DNA of 64,000 nucleotides from an uncultured Clostridium sp. (GCA_947073285.1 CAMTJT010000003.1:1-64000), one strand, 5' to 3'; shown: positions 1 through 9,712, numbered from the stretch's first letter. The notes: generated from the sequence alone by a model not told the origin. Made by a program: numbers and translations.

Positions 1-44
<44 letters not shown>

Positions 45-250
45 AGTTTCAAGGCTTTTATGTCTCTTATCTGTTTTCATGTTTCTTTTCCTCCTAGTTT
101 TTCATCTTCATAATTCTCTATTTTATATTATACTTTTTTACCTATAAAGTAAATAGTTGTTACATAATTGTTATAAAACTGTAATAATTATCCATATTTT
201 TGTAACATTTTTCTTTTTTTTGAATATATATAATCATGAGGTGAAAAATA

Positions 251-409
251 ATGGGTAATTCTAATAATATGGATATGGCTAAGTTAATGTCTATGCTTTC
301 TAAAATGGACAAAAGTCAATTAGAGCAAGGTTTATCTAAGTTAAATCAAATGCTAAGTACTGAAGATAAGGAAAAAATTATAAAGGAATTTCAAAATGGA
401 AATCATTAA
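251..409 (+). CDS. small acidic/polar protein, unknown function (52 aa)
   Basis: ATG is preceded by a GAGGTG ribosome-binding site at 238-243. The product begins MGNSNNMDMAKLMSMLSKMD and is rich in Met, Asn, Ser and Lys, with a likely amphipathic helix (repeated Leu/Met spacing across residues 10-40). It has no signal peptide and no recognisable domain. It is the first of three consecutive plus-strand genes (251, 479, 948). The next gene's product has a similar Met/Ser/Asn-rich helical character, so the pair may be distant relatives (inference). Function unknown. Confidence 0.55.
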   Translation: MGNSNNMDMAKLMSMLSKMDKSQLEQGLSKLNQMLSTEDKEKIIKEFQNGNH

Positions 410-478
410 TTTTTTCTACTGTTGTAATTTTAAGGTGGAAAGGAGCAATAATCTACTAGTTAGATTATAAATGAGTTT

Positions 479-958
479 ATGAGTGAAGATATGTCTGAAA
501 TTTTTCAAAAAATGAATGATATGATAAAAAATAATCAAATACCTGATAATATTAAAAATATGATGGAAAGTTTTGCTTCTAATTCTTCTAGTCATGATGA
601 TGTATCTTCTTCTAATAATAGGACAAAGGTAAATGATACACCACATAATAGTAATTTTTTTGGTAATTCTAATCTAGAAGGTAATGATACTACTAATTTT
701 TCTAATGAGGAGAGAGCTAGTTCTTCTCCTTCTGATTTTCCAGATTTTGATATTGGCACTATGTTAAAAATGAAGTCTATTATTGATAGTATGAATAAGC
801 CTCAAAATGACCCTAGAGCTAATTTGCTAAAGTCTTTGAAGCCTTATTTGAAATCTAGTAGAAAAGATAAGGTGGATCAATATATTAAACTTTTTAGTAT
901 GGGGAAAGTTTTTGAGGCTATGAACCCATTGGGAGGAGAGAAGAAAAATGATGTATAG
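479..958 (+). CDS. Ser/Asn-rich protein of unknown function (159 aa)
   Basis: The ORF has a helical N-terminus (MSEDMSEIFQKMNDMIKNNQ), a low-complexity Ser/Asn/Asp middle (about residues 30-85) and a Lys-rich helical C-terminus containing LLKSLKPYLKSSRKDK. No membrane segment or signal peptide is visible. The AAGGAG at 439-444 is too far from ATG 479, so the start is uncertain; an ATT at 464 is the only in-frame alternative before a stop. The stop overlaps the next gene by 11 bases, which suggests translational coupling. No family recognised. Confidence 0.55.
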   Translation: MSEDMSEIFQKMNDMIKNNQIPDNIKNMMESFASNSSSHDDVSSSNNRTKVNDTPHNSNFFGNSNLEGNDTTNFSNEERASSSPSDFPDFDIGTMLKMKSIIDSMNKPQNDPRANLLKSLKPYLKSSRKDKVDQYIKLFSMGKVFEAMNPLGGEKKNDV

Positions 959-1376
959 TTATCCTTTTTACAGCTTTCCTCGTTTGAAAAGATATCCTTC
1001 TTATTATGGTTCTAATTTATCTATCCACAGGGAGCAAGCTATTTCTTCTACTATTCCTAGAGATTTTTCTAACCATGTAGGTGCTTTTCCTAAGAGTTAT
1101 CAACCAACTTTAAAACCTTCTTCACATATTAAATCTATTAACAAGGATAAAAAAAACACTAGAAAAAGTGTTCCTCAAAATATTAAAAAGGATACTTTTT
1201 GTGATACAGATAAAAATGTGAAATCTGAAAAAAATGATGATGTACTTTTCGAAATTTTTGGTTTGAAACTTTTTTATGATGATGTTTTACTGATTTGCCT
1301 TATTTTCTTTTTATATCAAGAAGGCGTGGAAGATCAATACCTGTTTATTGCACTTATTTTACTTTTGCTTAGTTAA
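948..1376 (+). CDS. Tyr-rich protein with C-terminal membrane segments, unknown function (142 aa)
   Basis: The start has a GGGAGGAGAG site just upstream, inside the preceding gene. The N-terminus is rich in Tyr, Pro and Ser (MMYSYPFYSFPRLKRYPSYY). The middle is Lys/Asn-rich and basic. The last ~35 residues are two short hydrophobic stretches around LLICLIFFLYQEG and LFIALILLLLS. The layout fits a membrane-anchored protein with a soluble basic N-terminus. The Tyr-rich start recalls spore-coat-like proteins, but no domain supports that. It overlaps the previous gene and ends at a shared terminator. Confidence 0.6.
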   Translation: MMYSYPFYSFPRLKRYPSYYGSNLSIHREQAISSTIPRDFSNHVGAFPKSYQPTLKPSSHIKSINKDKKNTRKSVPQNIKKDTFCDTDKNVKSEKNDDVLFEIFGLKLFYDDVLLICLIFFLYQEGVEDQYLFIALILLLLS

Positions 1377-1422
1377 TTTCTACCTTTATTATGCTTAATT
1401 TACATTTATTTCTTTTAGTGTT

Positions 1423-1479
1423 AAAAATAAAATACTTTATAAGATTAAGCACATATTTCTTATAAAGTATTTTATTTTT
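1423..1479. terminator. bidirectional intrinsic terminator
   Basis: Arms at 1423-1443 and 1459-1479 are a perfect 21-base inverted repeat flanked by A and T runs. It serves the convergent genes ending at 1376 (+) and 1478 (-); its distal arm overlaps the stop codon of the latter. Confidence 0.9.
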
Positions 1480-2809
1480 ATTTTATTACTTGTATTCCTA
1501 TTTCTATTGCCCATTGTTGTTCTTGGACATCTGTTCCGATATAAATTAGTTCTCCATTTTCTATTTTTAATTTATCTTTATATTTTTCAGGTAATTCTAT
1601 TTGGCTTGTTGCTTCTACTATTTCAAAAGCACAATCTTTTTCTGCTTGTTCTTCTTGTTTGCTTACTAATTCATCTTGTTTATTTGTAAGCTCTGTTATT
1701 TTATTTGAAATTATTTGTATACTAGCAGTTACTTTTTCTATGGTCTTTTCTATATCTTCATTAGTATAAACTGATAATCCTATTAATTGCAATTCTTTTA
1801 AATTTGTTTCTTCTATATAAGGAAATGTTCCAGAAAATAGCTTTTTATCACTAATCCCTGTATATAATAACTGCCTTTGTATTTCTTTTAAGGTTTGTTC
1901 TATTTCTATTTGTATTACCTGTCTACTTTTAAAGTCTGTAATGCTTATTGATCTTGTAGCTATTTCTTCTATCCTTTGTAACTTTTGATTTATATCATTA
2001 TAGGTATCTTGGATAATCTCTATTAATTTTATTGTAGTTCCCCATGATTCTGCTTTTTTAGTTGCCTCTTCTTTTGTAAAATTAGTTCCATCTCCAAAAA
2101 TTTCATTATATATTGACTGTATATTTTGTTCTAAATTAGTTGTGCTCTCTTTCATCCTTCCTACTACATTTTGTTTCGCTCCTAATTTTGATCTTTCTAT
2201 ATCTATTTTATCGATTGCTTTTTCTACTTTTTTCGTTGCTTCTTCTAAATTATTATAGTCAATTGTTTCAGAACCATAAATATTTCCCCATTTTAGATTT
2301 TCTACCCTTACAACTAATTTTCCTTGATCAAAATAACCATTGTCTAATCGAATGGTATAAGGATTATTGGTATCAATCAAAAGCTTTCCTTCATATTCTG
2401 TTTCATCACTTATTTTATTTATCTCTATTATAAGTTGGGAAATTTCAGTTTTTATAGCATCTATGTCTTTCACAGTTAAAGTATCGTTTTGCATATGTAC
2501 TAATAATTCATGCATTCTTTGTAACATTCCATACATCTCTTTTAAATTGCCTTCTATTATTTGAATTACTTCTATTCCTTTTTCTGCATTTTCTTTTCCT
2601 TTTTGTAAAGATGCTATTTGTTTTTCTAGTTCTTCTTTCAATTGTAATATATCTCTTTTTTTATAGAGTGATTGCCTTATTTCTTCCATTTCTAGTTGTT
2701 CTTGATATTGCATTACTTCTGTTTTAAAACTAACTTCTTGTGCCATGGTAATAAATCCTCCATCTGGCAAAGCTACTGTGACTGTAATGCCCGCTAATAT
2801 GAGTAGCAC
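1478..2809 (-). CDS. type IV prepilin-like segment fused to two flagellin-like modules, leader missing
   Basis: The N-terminus is a type IV pilin-like hydrophobic stretch (LLILAGITVTVALPDGG). A flagellin D1-like region follows at about residues 65-145: NAEKGIEVIQIIEG, then LQRMHELLVHMQNDT, then EGKLLID, matching the flagellin pattern NAQDGISLIQ...LQRMRELA...GKKLLD. A flagellin C-terminal-like helix around AIDKIDIERSKLGAKQN follows. A second, weaker module covers about residues 258-385 (QKLQRIEEIATRS, SDKKLFSGTF, then a long helix). The GTG at 2809 is the first usable start. In-frame hydrophobic codons extend upstream to about 2831 before a stop, so the charged leader and cleavage-site residues of a prepilin are absent and there is no ribosome-binding site. 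The family assignments are my pattern reading. The gene may be a 5'-truncated remnant. Confidence 0.6.
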   Translation of the reverse strand: MLLILAGITVTVALPDGGFITMAQEVSFKTEVMQYQEQLEMEEIRQSLYKKRDILQLKEELEKQIASLQKGKENAEKGIEVIQIIEGNLKEMYGMLQRMHELLVHMQNDTLTVKDIDAIKTEISQLIIEINKISDETEYEGKLLIDTNNPYTIRLDNGYFDQGKLVVRVENLKWGNIYGSETIDYNNLEEATKKVEKAIDKIDIERSKLGAKQNVVGRMKESTTNLEQNIQSIYNEIFGDGTNFTKEEATKKAESWGTTIKLIEIIQDTYNDINQKLQRIEEIATRSISITDFKSRQVIQIEIEQTLKEIQRQLLYTGISDKKLFSGTFPYIEETNLKELQLIGLSVYTNEDIEKTIEKVTASIQIISNKITELTNKQDELVSKQEEQAEKDCAFEIVEATSQIELPEKYKDKLKIENGELIYIGTDVQEQQWAIEIGIQVIK

Positions 2810-2838
2810 TACTATGGTTACTACTAAAGCTAGTTATA

Positions 2839-3453
2839 TTATTCTAATATGATTTCTCCTTCATCGCCAATGTAAGCACATGTTTTAATTTCTTCTTCTA
2901 TTTCATCTTTTTCTATTTCTTTTACTACATTTGCAATACGTACTTGCACAGATTCAATTGAGGCTGCTGCAATAATTGCCTCTTTATTACCTTTTGCTCC
3001 TGCATGTGCTACCCCTCTTAAAATACCTAGGATAACAATATTTTCTCCTGCTAGCACTTCTGCTCCACTATTGACATCTCCTAGCACTACTAGACTTCCT
3101 TCATATTCTATTTTTTGACCTGAACGTAAAGAGCCTCTATGGAATTTGGTTTCTGAGGTAGCTATTTCTTTACTAAAAGTTCTTTTGATACCATGTAATC
3201 CTAATATTTTTGGGCTATCGAATTTTATTTCTACTGGAAGTACTTTTTGGATGGTTTCTTGTATTTGCTCCATTTCCTTGTTTTTAAATACTTTTCCTGT
3301 GATGAAGATTGGTGTGGTATCTTCTTTATATAGTTTTTTTAGTTCTGTTACTTTTTTCTTTAATTCTTGTAAGATTTGTTTTTGTTCTGCTTGCATATCT
3401 ATTTTCATAGTAACTTTATCTTTTTTGGTTTGTATAGTAATACATTCTTTCAT
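2839..3453 (-). CDS. minC: septum site-determining protein MinC
   Basis: MinC inhibits FtsZ polymerisation and, with MinD, keeps division away from the poles. The 204-aa length fits. The N-terminal half is the FtsZ-binding domain. The C-terminal half has the right-handed beta-helix signature: RSGQKIEYEGSLVVLGDVNS, then GAEVLAGENIVILGILRGVAHAG in overlapping turns, then a Tyr-Ile-Gly-Asp-Glu-Gly end. No minD lies in the window. The ATG is directly preceded by an in-frame stop, so this start is fixed. The nearest Shine-Dalgarno (AAAGGAGAAAA) is about 30 bases upstream, separated by a short hairpin at 3464-3478. Downstream of mrdA on the same strand, as in many Clostridia. Confidence 0.92.
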   Translation of the reverse strand: MKECITIQTKKDKVTMKIDMQAEQKQILQELKKKVTELKKLYKEDTTPIFITGKVFKNKEMEQIQETIQKVLPVEIKFDSPKILGLHGIKRTFSKEIATSETKFHRGSLRSGQKIEYEGSLVVLGDVNSGAEVLAGENIVILGILRGVAHAGAKGNKEAIIAAASIESVQVRIANVVKEIEKDEIEEEIKTCAYIGDEGEIILE

Positions 3454-3592
3454 TTTTTATTTGGGTTAGTTTTTCTAACTTTTCTCCTTTTATTTCAGTT
3501 TCGTTTTTTTGGTTTTCATAAAAACTAGCGTTATTTTACCATGGATTACATAATTCGTCAAGAACAATTTTGAAAATATAGTACCCTATGGC

Positions 3593-5693
3593 TTACCTTA
3601 CACCTTGTGTACTTGGAATAGCAGTTACATCTTCTGTTACTTTATTTGCATTTGTACCAAAGTATTCTTTGATAATTTCTTTAGCAGTTGGAGCTGTATT
3701 TCCTCCTGAGCCAGCATTTTCAATTAATACTACTACTGCAATTTCTGGGTCATCATATGGTGCAAACCCTGCAAACCACCCATTTACTCTTCCCTTTTCT
3801 CCTGTTTCTGCTGAACCTGTTTTTCCTCCTATGTCCATTCCTAAGTCTGAAAAGATGTAATAAGCTGTTCCTCCATATTCACTTGTAACACCTTTCATTC
3901 CTTTTAGTATTAATTGTAAATTTTCTTCTTTTATATTTAAATCTTCTAGTTTATTGCTGTTTTCTATTCCTAATTTTTCATTTACAGTCTGTTCTATTTG
4001 CGTTTTTGGTATTTGCTTTCCATTACTGTCTGTAATTGCTTTTATTAGTGTTACGTCTACTGCTTTTCCGCCATTGGCTAATATACTAATGTAACGTGCC
4101 ATTTGAATAGGTGTATAGTTGTTATAGCTTTGCCCTATTACTGCTGATAAGGTATCTCCTAATGCCCATTCTCTATCTTCTAGTTCTTTACAATAACTTT
4201 TTACATCTACTATTCCGCTTTTCTTCTCCTGCAAGTTCTATTCCTGTTTTAATTCCTAAACCATATTTTTTTGCATATTCTATGACTGGATCTATTCCCA
4301 TTTTATACCCTATTTCATAGAAGAAGTAGTTACATGATTTTTGGATTGCTTGTGTAATATTTAAAGAGCCATGCCCATAATGGTTTTGAGTATAAATCCA
4401 ACAAGCTGGATGATGCCCTCTTGGATAAATACCTGTATCATTAACTCTTGTATTTTTTGTAATGGTATTGGTTTCTAATGCTGCTGTAGCAACTGCCATT
4501 TTAAAGATTGAACCTGGTGCATAAGCTCCTGAAATGGCTCTATTTAAGGTACTTTTATTTTTGTTGTATTCTTCTAATTTTGCTGTACTTATTCCTTTTA
4601 CATATAGTTCTGGCTCATAGTCTGGATAACTTGCTAATGCTAATATTTCTCCTGTTTTTACATTCATTACAACGGCTGCTCCTGCTTTAGCTTCATGCTT
4701 TTGCCCATAACCACCTTTTGTTATTTTTTCCATATTTGCTTTTAGTGCTTCTTCTGTTTTCTTTTGCAGGTTTGCATCTATAGTAAGTGTTACATTTGAA
4801 CCTGCTATTGCTTCTTTAGTGATATATTCTCCTGTAATGGTTCCATCTACTGCCATTTCTATTTGCTTTGTTCCGTCTTGCCCTTTTAAGTATTCTTCTA
4901 AGGTGTATTCTATTCCTGCTTTTCCTATTAAATCGTTGATATCATATTTATCTTTTTTTTGCTTATATTCTTCTTCTGAAATTGGCCCAACATATCCTAA
5001 AACGTGAGAGGCTAAACTTCCATATGGATATGTAACAATTGGTTCTTTATTAATGGCTGCTCCTGGAAATTTTGCTCCTTGTTCTTCTATTTGGTTGACA
5101 CTTAAGTTACTAATGTCTTTTGCTATGGTTACTGGTTTTATATTACTAAACCCTGCTTTTGTGATTTCATAACGTACTACCATTATTTTTCTTGCTTTTT
5201 TTACATCTTCTTCTTGAATATCATATTTGTTTTTTAATTTTTGAAATGCTTCTTGCGCTGTAGCATTTTCTTCTATTCCATTTTCTTTTTTCCATCTTTT
5301 TTGCTTTTCTTCTTCTTCATTTTTAAATTCATATGGTTCTACTGTAATAGGCAAATTATCAATATAGGTGTCTTCATTTTCTTCTAATAGTTCTATTAAT
5401 TTTAAGATGGTTTGATTAAAGGTTTGGTTATCTATTTTTGTTTTATATAGTTCTAAACTAAATCCAATTTTAGTAGTTACTAGTTTGTTTCCTGTATTAT
5501 CTAATAGGTCTCCTCTTGCTGCTCTTAGGCTTGATTCTCTAGTGAGCCTTGTATTTGAGGTTTGTCTATATTCTTCTCCATGTACTATTTGCAAGTTGAA
5601 AAGTTGGGCTAATAGTATGATACCTACTAAGTAAATGATGACTACTAAAAGGTTATACCTTACTTTTTCGTTTTTTTCTTTTTGAATTTCCAA
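3593..5693 (-). CDS. mrdA: penicillin-binding protein 2 (elongasome transpeptidase), +1 recoding at CGG
   Basis: Crosslinks peptidoglycan during side-wall elongation with MreBCD. It has an N-terminal membrane anchor (residues ~12-32), a dimerisation domain, then the transpeptidase with SxxK in PGSIFKM, SxN in KSCNYFF and KTG in GKTGSAET. The frame is continuous to GIELAGEEK, where an in-frame CGG (quadruplet 4214-4217) breaks it. Skipping one base gives EEK-G-IVDVK and a 699-aa full-length protein. Read in strict triplets, the product would stop soon after and lose the KTG motif. Essential in rods, so a true pseudogene is unlikely. First base of the second reading frame is at the Gly codon. 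Upstream mreD is 30 bases away. Confidence 0.9.
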
Positions 5694-5722
5694 CTTCTCA
5701 CCTCTTTCTTGTATGGCTTTAT

Positions 5723-6256
5723 TTAAAAATACCTAGTTTTAACCATTTTGCTTTTGAATAAATTTTCTATTTGTGTTCCTATTTTTTGAATGAGTGGATA
5801 TAAAATAATTGTTAAGATGACATTATACAAAACTTCTATACTTAATATTTTTAAAAATGATATTATTTCTACACTAGTTTCCCATTTAAATATTTGGAAT
5901 AGGTAAATTCCTATTTCATAAACTACTGTTGATAATGCTACAATTACCATAATAGTAAGCCTACTATCTTTTGAAAAGTTTTTATCTATGTACCCTGCAA
6001 TTAACCCTATCACTGCTAACATAATTCCTGATATGCCGATAGATTTTCCTACCATTAAGTCTAAATAAATGCCAAATAAAAGACCTAAGGCAAACCCTAT
6101 TTTTTTGCCGATAAATAGCCCTATAAATAGAACTAATATTACAAATAAGTTTGGCATAACTCCACTAATTGTAAACCATGTAAAGAAGTTTGCTTGCAAA
6201 AAATAGAGTATAAAAAATGCTATGATGATACCTACAATGGCAAAAAATTTCTTCAA
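5723..6256 (-). CDS. mreD: rod shape-determining protein MreD
   Basis: A 177-aa integral membrane protein with about five or six hydrophobic helices and short loops, the normal size and topology for MreD. It is the membrane partner of MreC and MreB in the elongasome. Family features are the GVMPNLFVILVLFIGLF helix and the glycine-rich LLFGIYLDLMVGKSIGISG region. It sits between mreC and mrdA in the conventional order. Start ATG 6256 has AGGAGG at 6266-6271. Two ATC-GGC junctions here contain CGG out of phase with no frame effect. Confidence 0.9.
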   Translation of the reverse strand: MKKFFAIVGIIIAFFILYFLQANFFTWFTISGVMPNLFVILVLFIGLFIGKKIGFALGLLFGIYLDLMVGKSIGISGIMLAVIGLIAGYIDKNFSKDSRLTIMVIVALSTVVYEIGIYLFQIFKWETSVEIISFLKILSIEVLYNVILTIILYPLIQKIGTQIENLFKSKMVKTRYF

Positions 6257-6429
6257 GAGTTTAAGCCTCCTTTATTTATGTTGATTTTACGTTACTTTAT
6301 GTGACTTTATTTATGTGTTTTCTTTTTTATTTTATACTCTTTTGAGTATGTTTATTTCTACCTTTTTCTTTTTGATTTCACACTGCTTTATGCAAATTTT
6401 TTAAGTACTTTTTATTTTGTTTTACTATT

Positions 6430-7254
6430 TTAATTGTTTTTGTTGGTAATAACTAATACTGTTTCTAGTTTTTCAAAGTCTACTGCTGTTTCTATTTGAG
6501 CATAACGGTCTATGCTATTTTTTGTGTTTACAATTTGTTTGATAATACCTATATGAATTCCTTTTGGATAAATGCCTCCTAACCCTGAGGTTTCTACTTT
6601 ATCGTTTTCTAGTATTGTTGCTGAAGTTGGAATATAGTTTGCTTTTAATGTGTTATTATTTTCTAATGTTCCTGTTACTACAATTGCCTCTCTAGTGGTA
6701 CTTATAATACTGCTAACAGAAGATGCTGTATCTATAATTGTTTGTATTTTGGCTGTGGTTTCAGTTGTTGAAATGACATGCCCTACTAATCCTTTATCTG
6801 CTATTACTGTCATTTCTGGCTTTATTCCATCTTTTTCTCCTACGTTAATAACAATGGTTTTGGTATAGTTACTAATATCTCTATTAATAATATAGGCTGG
6901 TATTGTTTGGTATTCTGGATATTTATCTTTTAAATTAACGTATTCTTTTAGTGTTTCATTTTCTGATTTCATGATTTCTAATTCTCTTAAAGATTGTTCT
7001 AGCTTGCTATTTTTTTCTTTTAATTCTTCGTTTTCTGCTTTTAGGTTTTCTAAGTCTGTAAAAAAGTTTTCGTTTCCTGCCATTTTGTTTTTTAAGTAGG
7101 TAAGACCATTTTGTATTGGCATTACTATTTTTCCAAAGATATTTTCTGCATAAGATATTTCTTTTATGTCTATATTGGATAGGATAACTAATAATATTAG
7201 TATGACTATTGTGATAATAATTCCAATTAAGCCTGTTTTTTTATTTTGATACAT
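6430..7254 (-). CDS. mreC: rod shape-determining protein MreC
   Basis: Links cytoplasmic MreB to periplasm-side wall synthases. The 274-aa protein has one N-terminal membrane helix (about residues 8-27), then a coiled coil (about 65-100, ENLKAENEELKEKNSKLEQS), then the beta-rich MreC domain with NVGEKDGIKPEMTVIADKG and a second beta domain to the end. Length and domain order match the family. Lies between mreB and mreD. A 173-base gap separates it from mreD and holds no obvious terminator, so the cluster is probably one operon. Confidence 0.93.
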   Translation of the reverse strand: MYQNKKTGLIGIIITIVILILLVILSNIDIKEISYAENIFGKIVMPIQNGLTYLKNKMAGNENFFTDLENLKAENEELKEKNSKLEQSLRELEIMKSENETLKEYVNLKDKYPEYQTIPAYIINRDISNYTKTIVINVGEKDGIKPEMTVIADKGLVGHVISTTETTAKIQTIIDTASSVSSIISTTREAIVVTGTLENNNTLKANYIPTSATILENDKVETSGLGGIYPKGIHIGIIKQIVNTKNSIDRYAQIETAVDFEKLETVLVITNKNN

Positions 7255-7349
7255 TTTCTTTACCTACTACCTTTCTCATATAATAGATGTAAATTTCACA
7301 ACAAAATCTTACATATAATTTGGAAAAGAATTGTTATTTTTCAAATTTG

Positions 7350-8379
7350 TTAGTTTTTTCTGGAGTTTGTTAATACTACTCTTAACTTTTCTAAGTCTTC
7401 TAAGGTTTTTTCTGCTCCTCTTGCTACACATTCTAATGGATTTTCTGCTATATATACTGGTATTTGTGTTCTTTGTGCTAGTAGCTTATCTAAGTTTTGG
7501 ATTAATGCTCCTCCCCCTGTTAATACAATTCCTTTTTCCATAATGTCTGATGCTAGCTCTGGTGGTGTTTTTTCTAGTGTTTGTTTAATTACATCTATGA
7601 TTTTTTCAATGGATTCTTGCATTGCTTGTTGTATTTGCGTAGAAGTTATTGTTACTGTTTGTGGCAAGCCTGTTCCTAAATTTCTTCCTCTTATTTCCAT
7701 AGTTTCTTCTGCCATTAGTGGTTTTGCACATCCTATTTTTAGTTTGATTTGTTCTGCAGTTGTTTCTCCTATGGCTAGGTTCATTTCCCTTTTTACATAG
7801 TTAATAATATCATCATTTAGCTCGTCTCCTGCTATTCTTAGTGAGTTACTAACCACAATTCCTCCTAGGGAAATAATTGCTACCTCTGTTGTGCCTCCTC
7901 CGTATATCTACTACTATACTTCCTGTTGGCTCTGCTACTTCTAAGCCTGCTCCTATTGCTGCTGCCATTGGTTCTTCTATTAGATATACTTCTTTTGCAC
8001 CTGCTTGTAATACTGATTCTTCTACTGCTCTTTCTTCTACTTCTGTAATGCCTGAAGGTACTCCTACTACTACTCTTGGTTTTCCTGCACTATATCTTTG
8101 GCACACTTTTTGTAGCATATTCTTTAGCATTAACCCTGTTGCTGTATAGTCTGCAATAACACCATCATGCATTGGCCTTATGGCTAATATTTCTGCTGGT
8201 GTTCTTCCTAACATTTCTTTTGCTTCATTTCCTGTTGCTAGTATATTGGCTGTGTTTTTTTCTACTGCAACTACTGATGGCTCATCTAATACAATTCCCT
8301 TTCCTTTTATGGTTATAATAATATTGGCTGTTCCTAAGTCTACTCCAATATCTTTTGAGTTCCATTTAAATATACTCAT
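7350..8379 (-). CDS. mreB: actin-like rod shape protein MreB, +1 recoding at CGG
   Basis: Bacterial actin that guides cell-wall elongation. It has phosphate-1 ([11 protein letters not shown]), the connect region, the adenosine site and a normal C-terminus. Frame 1 runs to GSIVVDI, then an in-frame CGG (quadruplet 7899-7902) breaks it. Skipping one base gives [13 protein letters not shown], exactly the phosphate-2 motif, and a 342-aa protein of standard length. In triplets the protein would end at residue 176 after RRRHNRG. The ATGA overlap with radC (8376-8379) indicates translational coupling. An essential gene broken precisely inside its ATP-binding motif argues for recoding or sequence error rather than loss. 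Confidence 0.93.
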
Positions 8380-9101
8380 TGGTTTTGATTCTTCCTTTCT
8401 TGTATTAATAAGTATGCTCTCATACTAGTATATTTTGCATCTCCTATAATAATGTGGTCTAAAAATTGTATGCCTAGCATTTGAGAGATTTCTTGTATTT
8501 TATTGGTAAAAGCAATATCTTGTGTGCTCGGTGTTGGATCTCCACTTGGGTGGTTATGAATTAGTGCAATGGTTGGCACTCCTTTTTTGATTGCTTCTTT
8601 TAGAACGTCTTTTGGTTCAATATAGGCAAAATTTGCCCCTCCTATTGAGATAGTTTGTATTTGAATAATGAGATTTTTAGAGTTTAACATGACTACTTTC
8701 ACTATTTCTCTTGTTTCTGCTTTTAGTTCGTCCATTACAATATTTGCAAGTTCTTGTGGACTTTTTATTTTTACTTTTATGGTTTCCATTGGTTTTGCAA
8801 TACGTTTTGCAAGTTCACATACTGCTTTTAGTTGTATTGCTTTTACCCTTCCTATTCCATGAATTTGTGTTAATTCTTCGATAGATAGTTCTTGTAAAAA
8901 TTTCAAGTTGTCTTCTTTACAGTTTTTCTCTTTGCCTAGCGAAAGTATTTTTTGTGCTAAGGTGACTGAGCTTTCTTCTTTGGTTCCTGTTTTTATGATA
9001 ATTGCTATTAGCTCTGCACTAGATAAGCTATGTTCTCCATACATTTCTAGTTTTTCATATGGTTTTTCTGAATTTGGGAGTTCTTTCATTTTAACTGCCA
9101 T
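8376..9101 (-). CDS. radC: RadC family (JAB/MPN domain) protein
   Basis: A 241-aa protein with a helix-hairpin-helix-like N-terminal region ([20 protein letters not shown]) and a C-terminal JAMM metalloprotease-like domain with [14 protein letters not shown] (the HxHPSG...D signature). The true molecular role of RadC is unsettled; the historic link to recombinational repair is weak. It is adjacent to mreBCD in many Firmicutes, as here. Its stop overlaps the mreB start by four bases. The start is either MAVKMKEL or internal MKEL; a GGAAGAAC site supports the first. Confidence 0.93.
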   Translation of the reverse strand: MAVKMKELPNSEKPYEKLEMYGEHSLSSAELIAIIIKTGTKEESSVTLAQKILSLGKEKNCKEDNLKFLQELSIEELTQIHGIGRVKAIQLKAVCELAKRIAKPMETIKVKIKSPQELANIVMDELKAETREIVKVVMLNSKNLIIQIQTISIGGANFAYIEPKDVLKEAIKKGVPTIALIHNHPSGDPTPSTQDIAFTNKIQEISQMLGIQFLDHIIIGDAKYTSMRAYLLIQERKNQNQ

Positions 9102-9202
9102 TTGTTCTTCCTTTCTGCCCCCATTTAAATATAATTGAATTAAACTTATTTTTAAGATTTAATTAAAGTTTTCCCCTTTTTTTCTTTTCTACTCTTTTTT
9201 TC

Positions 9203-9454
9203 TTAAACTTTTTTATAAATAAATATTGCTAAAACAATGCCTATGATACTTGCTATATTAATTTTAAAAATAAGCCCAAAGGTTAGTTTGATAACACTTA
9301 AGTCTAATTCTATTGGTGATGTTAACCCAAATTCTTGCCCATAAGCTAACCATGATAAAAATTCTACCTGTCTTGCAAGTTCACCAAGTAAGCCCCCTAC
9401 TACAATTCCACATAATATAAATAAAATTAATATCCATATATTTTTATTTTTCAT
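9203..9454 (-). CDS. DUF4321 family membrane protein
   Basis: An 83-aa protein with two hydrophobic helices (WILILFILCGIVVGGLLGEL and a C-terminal IASIIGIVLAIFIYKK). The glycine-rich first helix and the FGLIFKINIASIIG end fit DUF4321, a small membrane family commonly next to radC/mreB in Clostridia. Function unknown; the context suggests a link to envelope growth (inference). Confidence 0.8.
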   Translation of the reverse strand: MKNKNIWILILFILCGIVVGGLLGELARQVEFLSWLAYGQEFGLTSPIELDLSVIKLTFGLIFKINIASIIGIVLAIFIYKKV

Positions 9455-9712
9455 CGCTCTTTTTTTTGCTACTGTTAGTGTTTTAAGCTAACAGCTCTCC
9501 CTTCTTTTGTTTCCTTTTTTCTTTTTGTATTATATATGCTATTCCTATTTTTTTCAAGTTTATTCTAAGATTTTCCTTGAAAAGTGTTTCTTTTTCCTCT
9601 TTATTATGTTATAGTATGTTAAATGAGAATTTTTCCATATTTTGTTGGTTTCATTTATGGATGAATCATAGTATAATATTATTAATAGGATTTATATATT
9701 TGGAGGCTGCTA

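Noticed and set aside
1507-2564. Plus-strand ORFs opposite the chimera gene
   Set aside because: Hydrophobic shadow frames of A/T-rich minus-strand coding, with no ribosome-binding sites and covered by a long coherent minus-strand protein.
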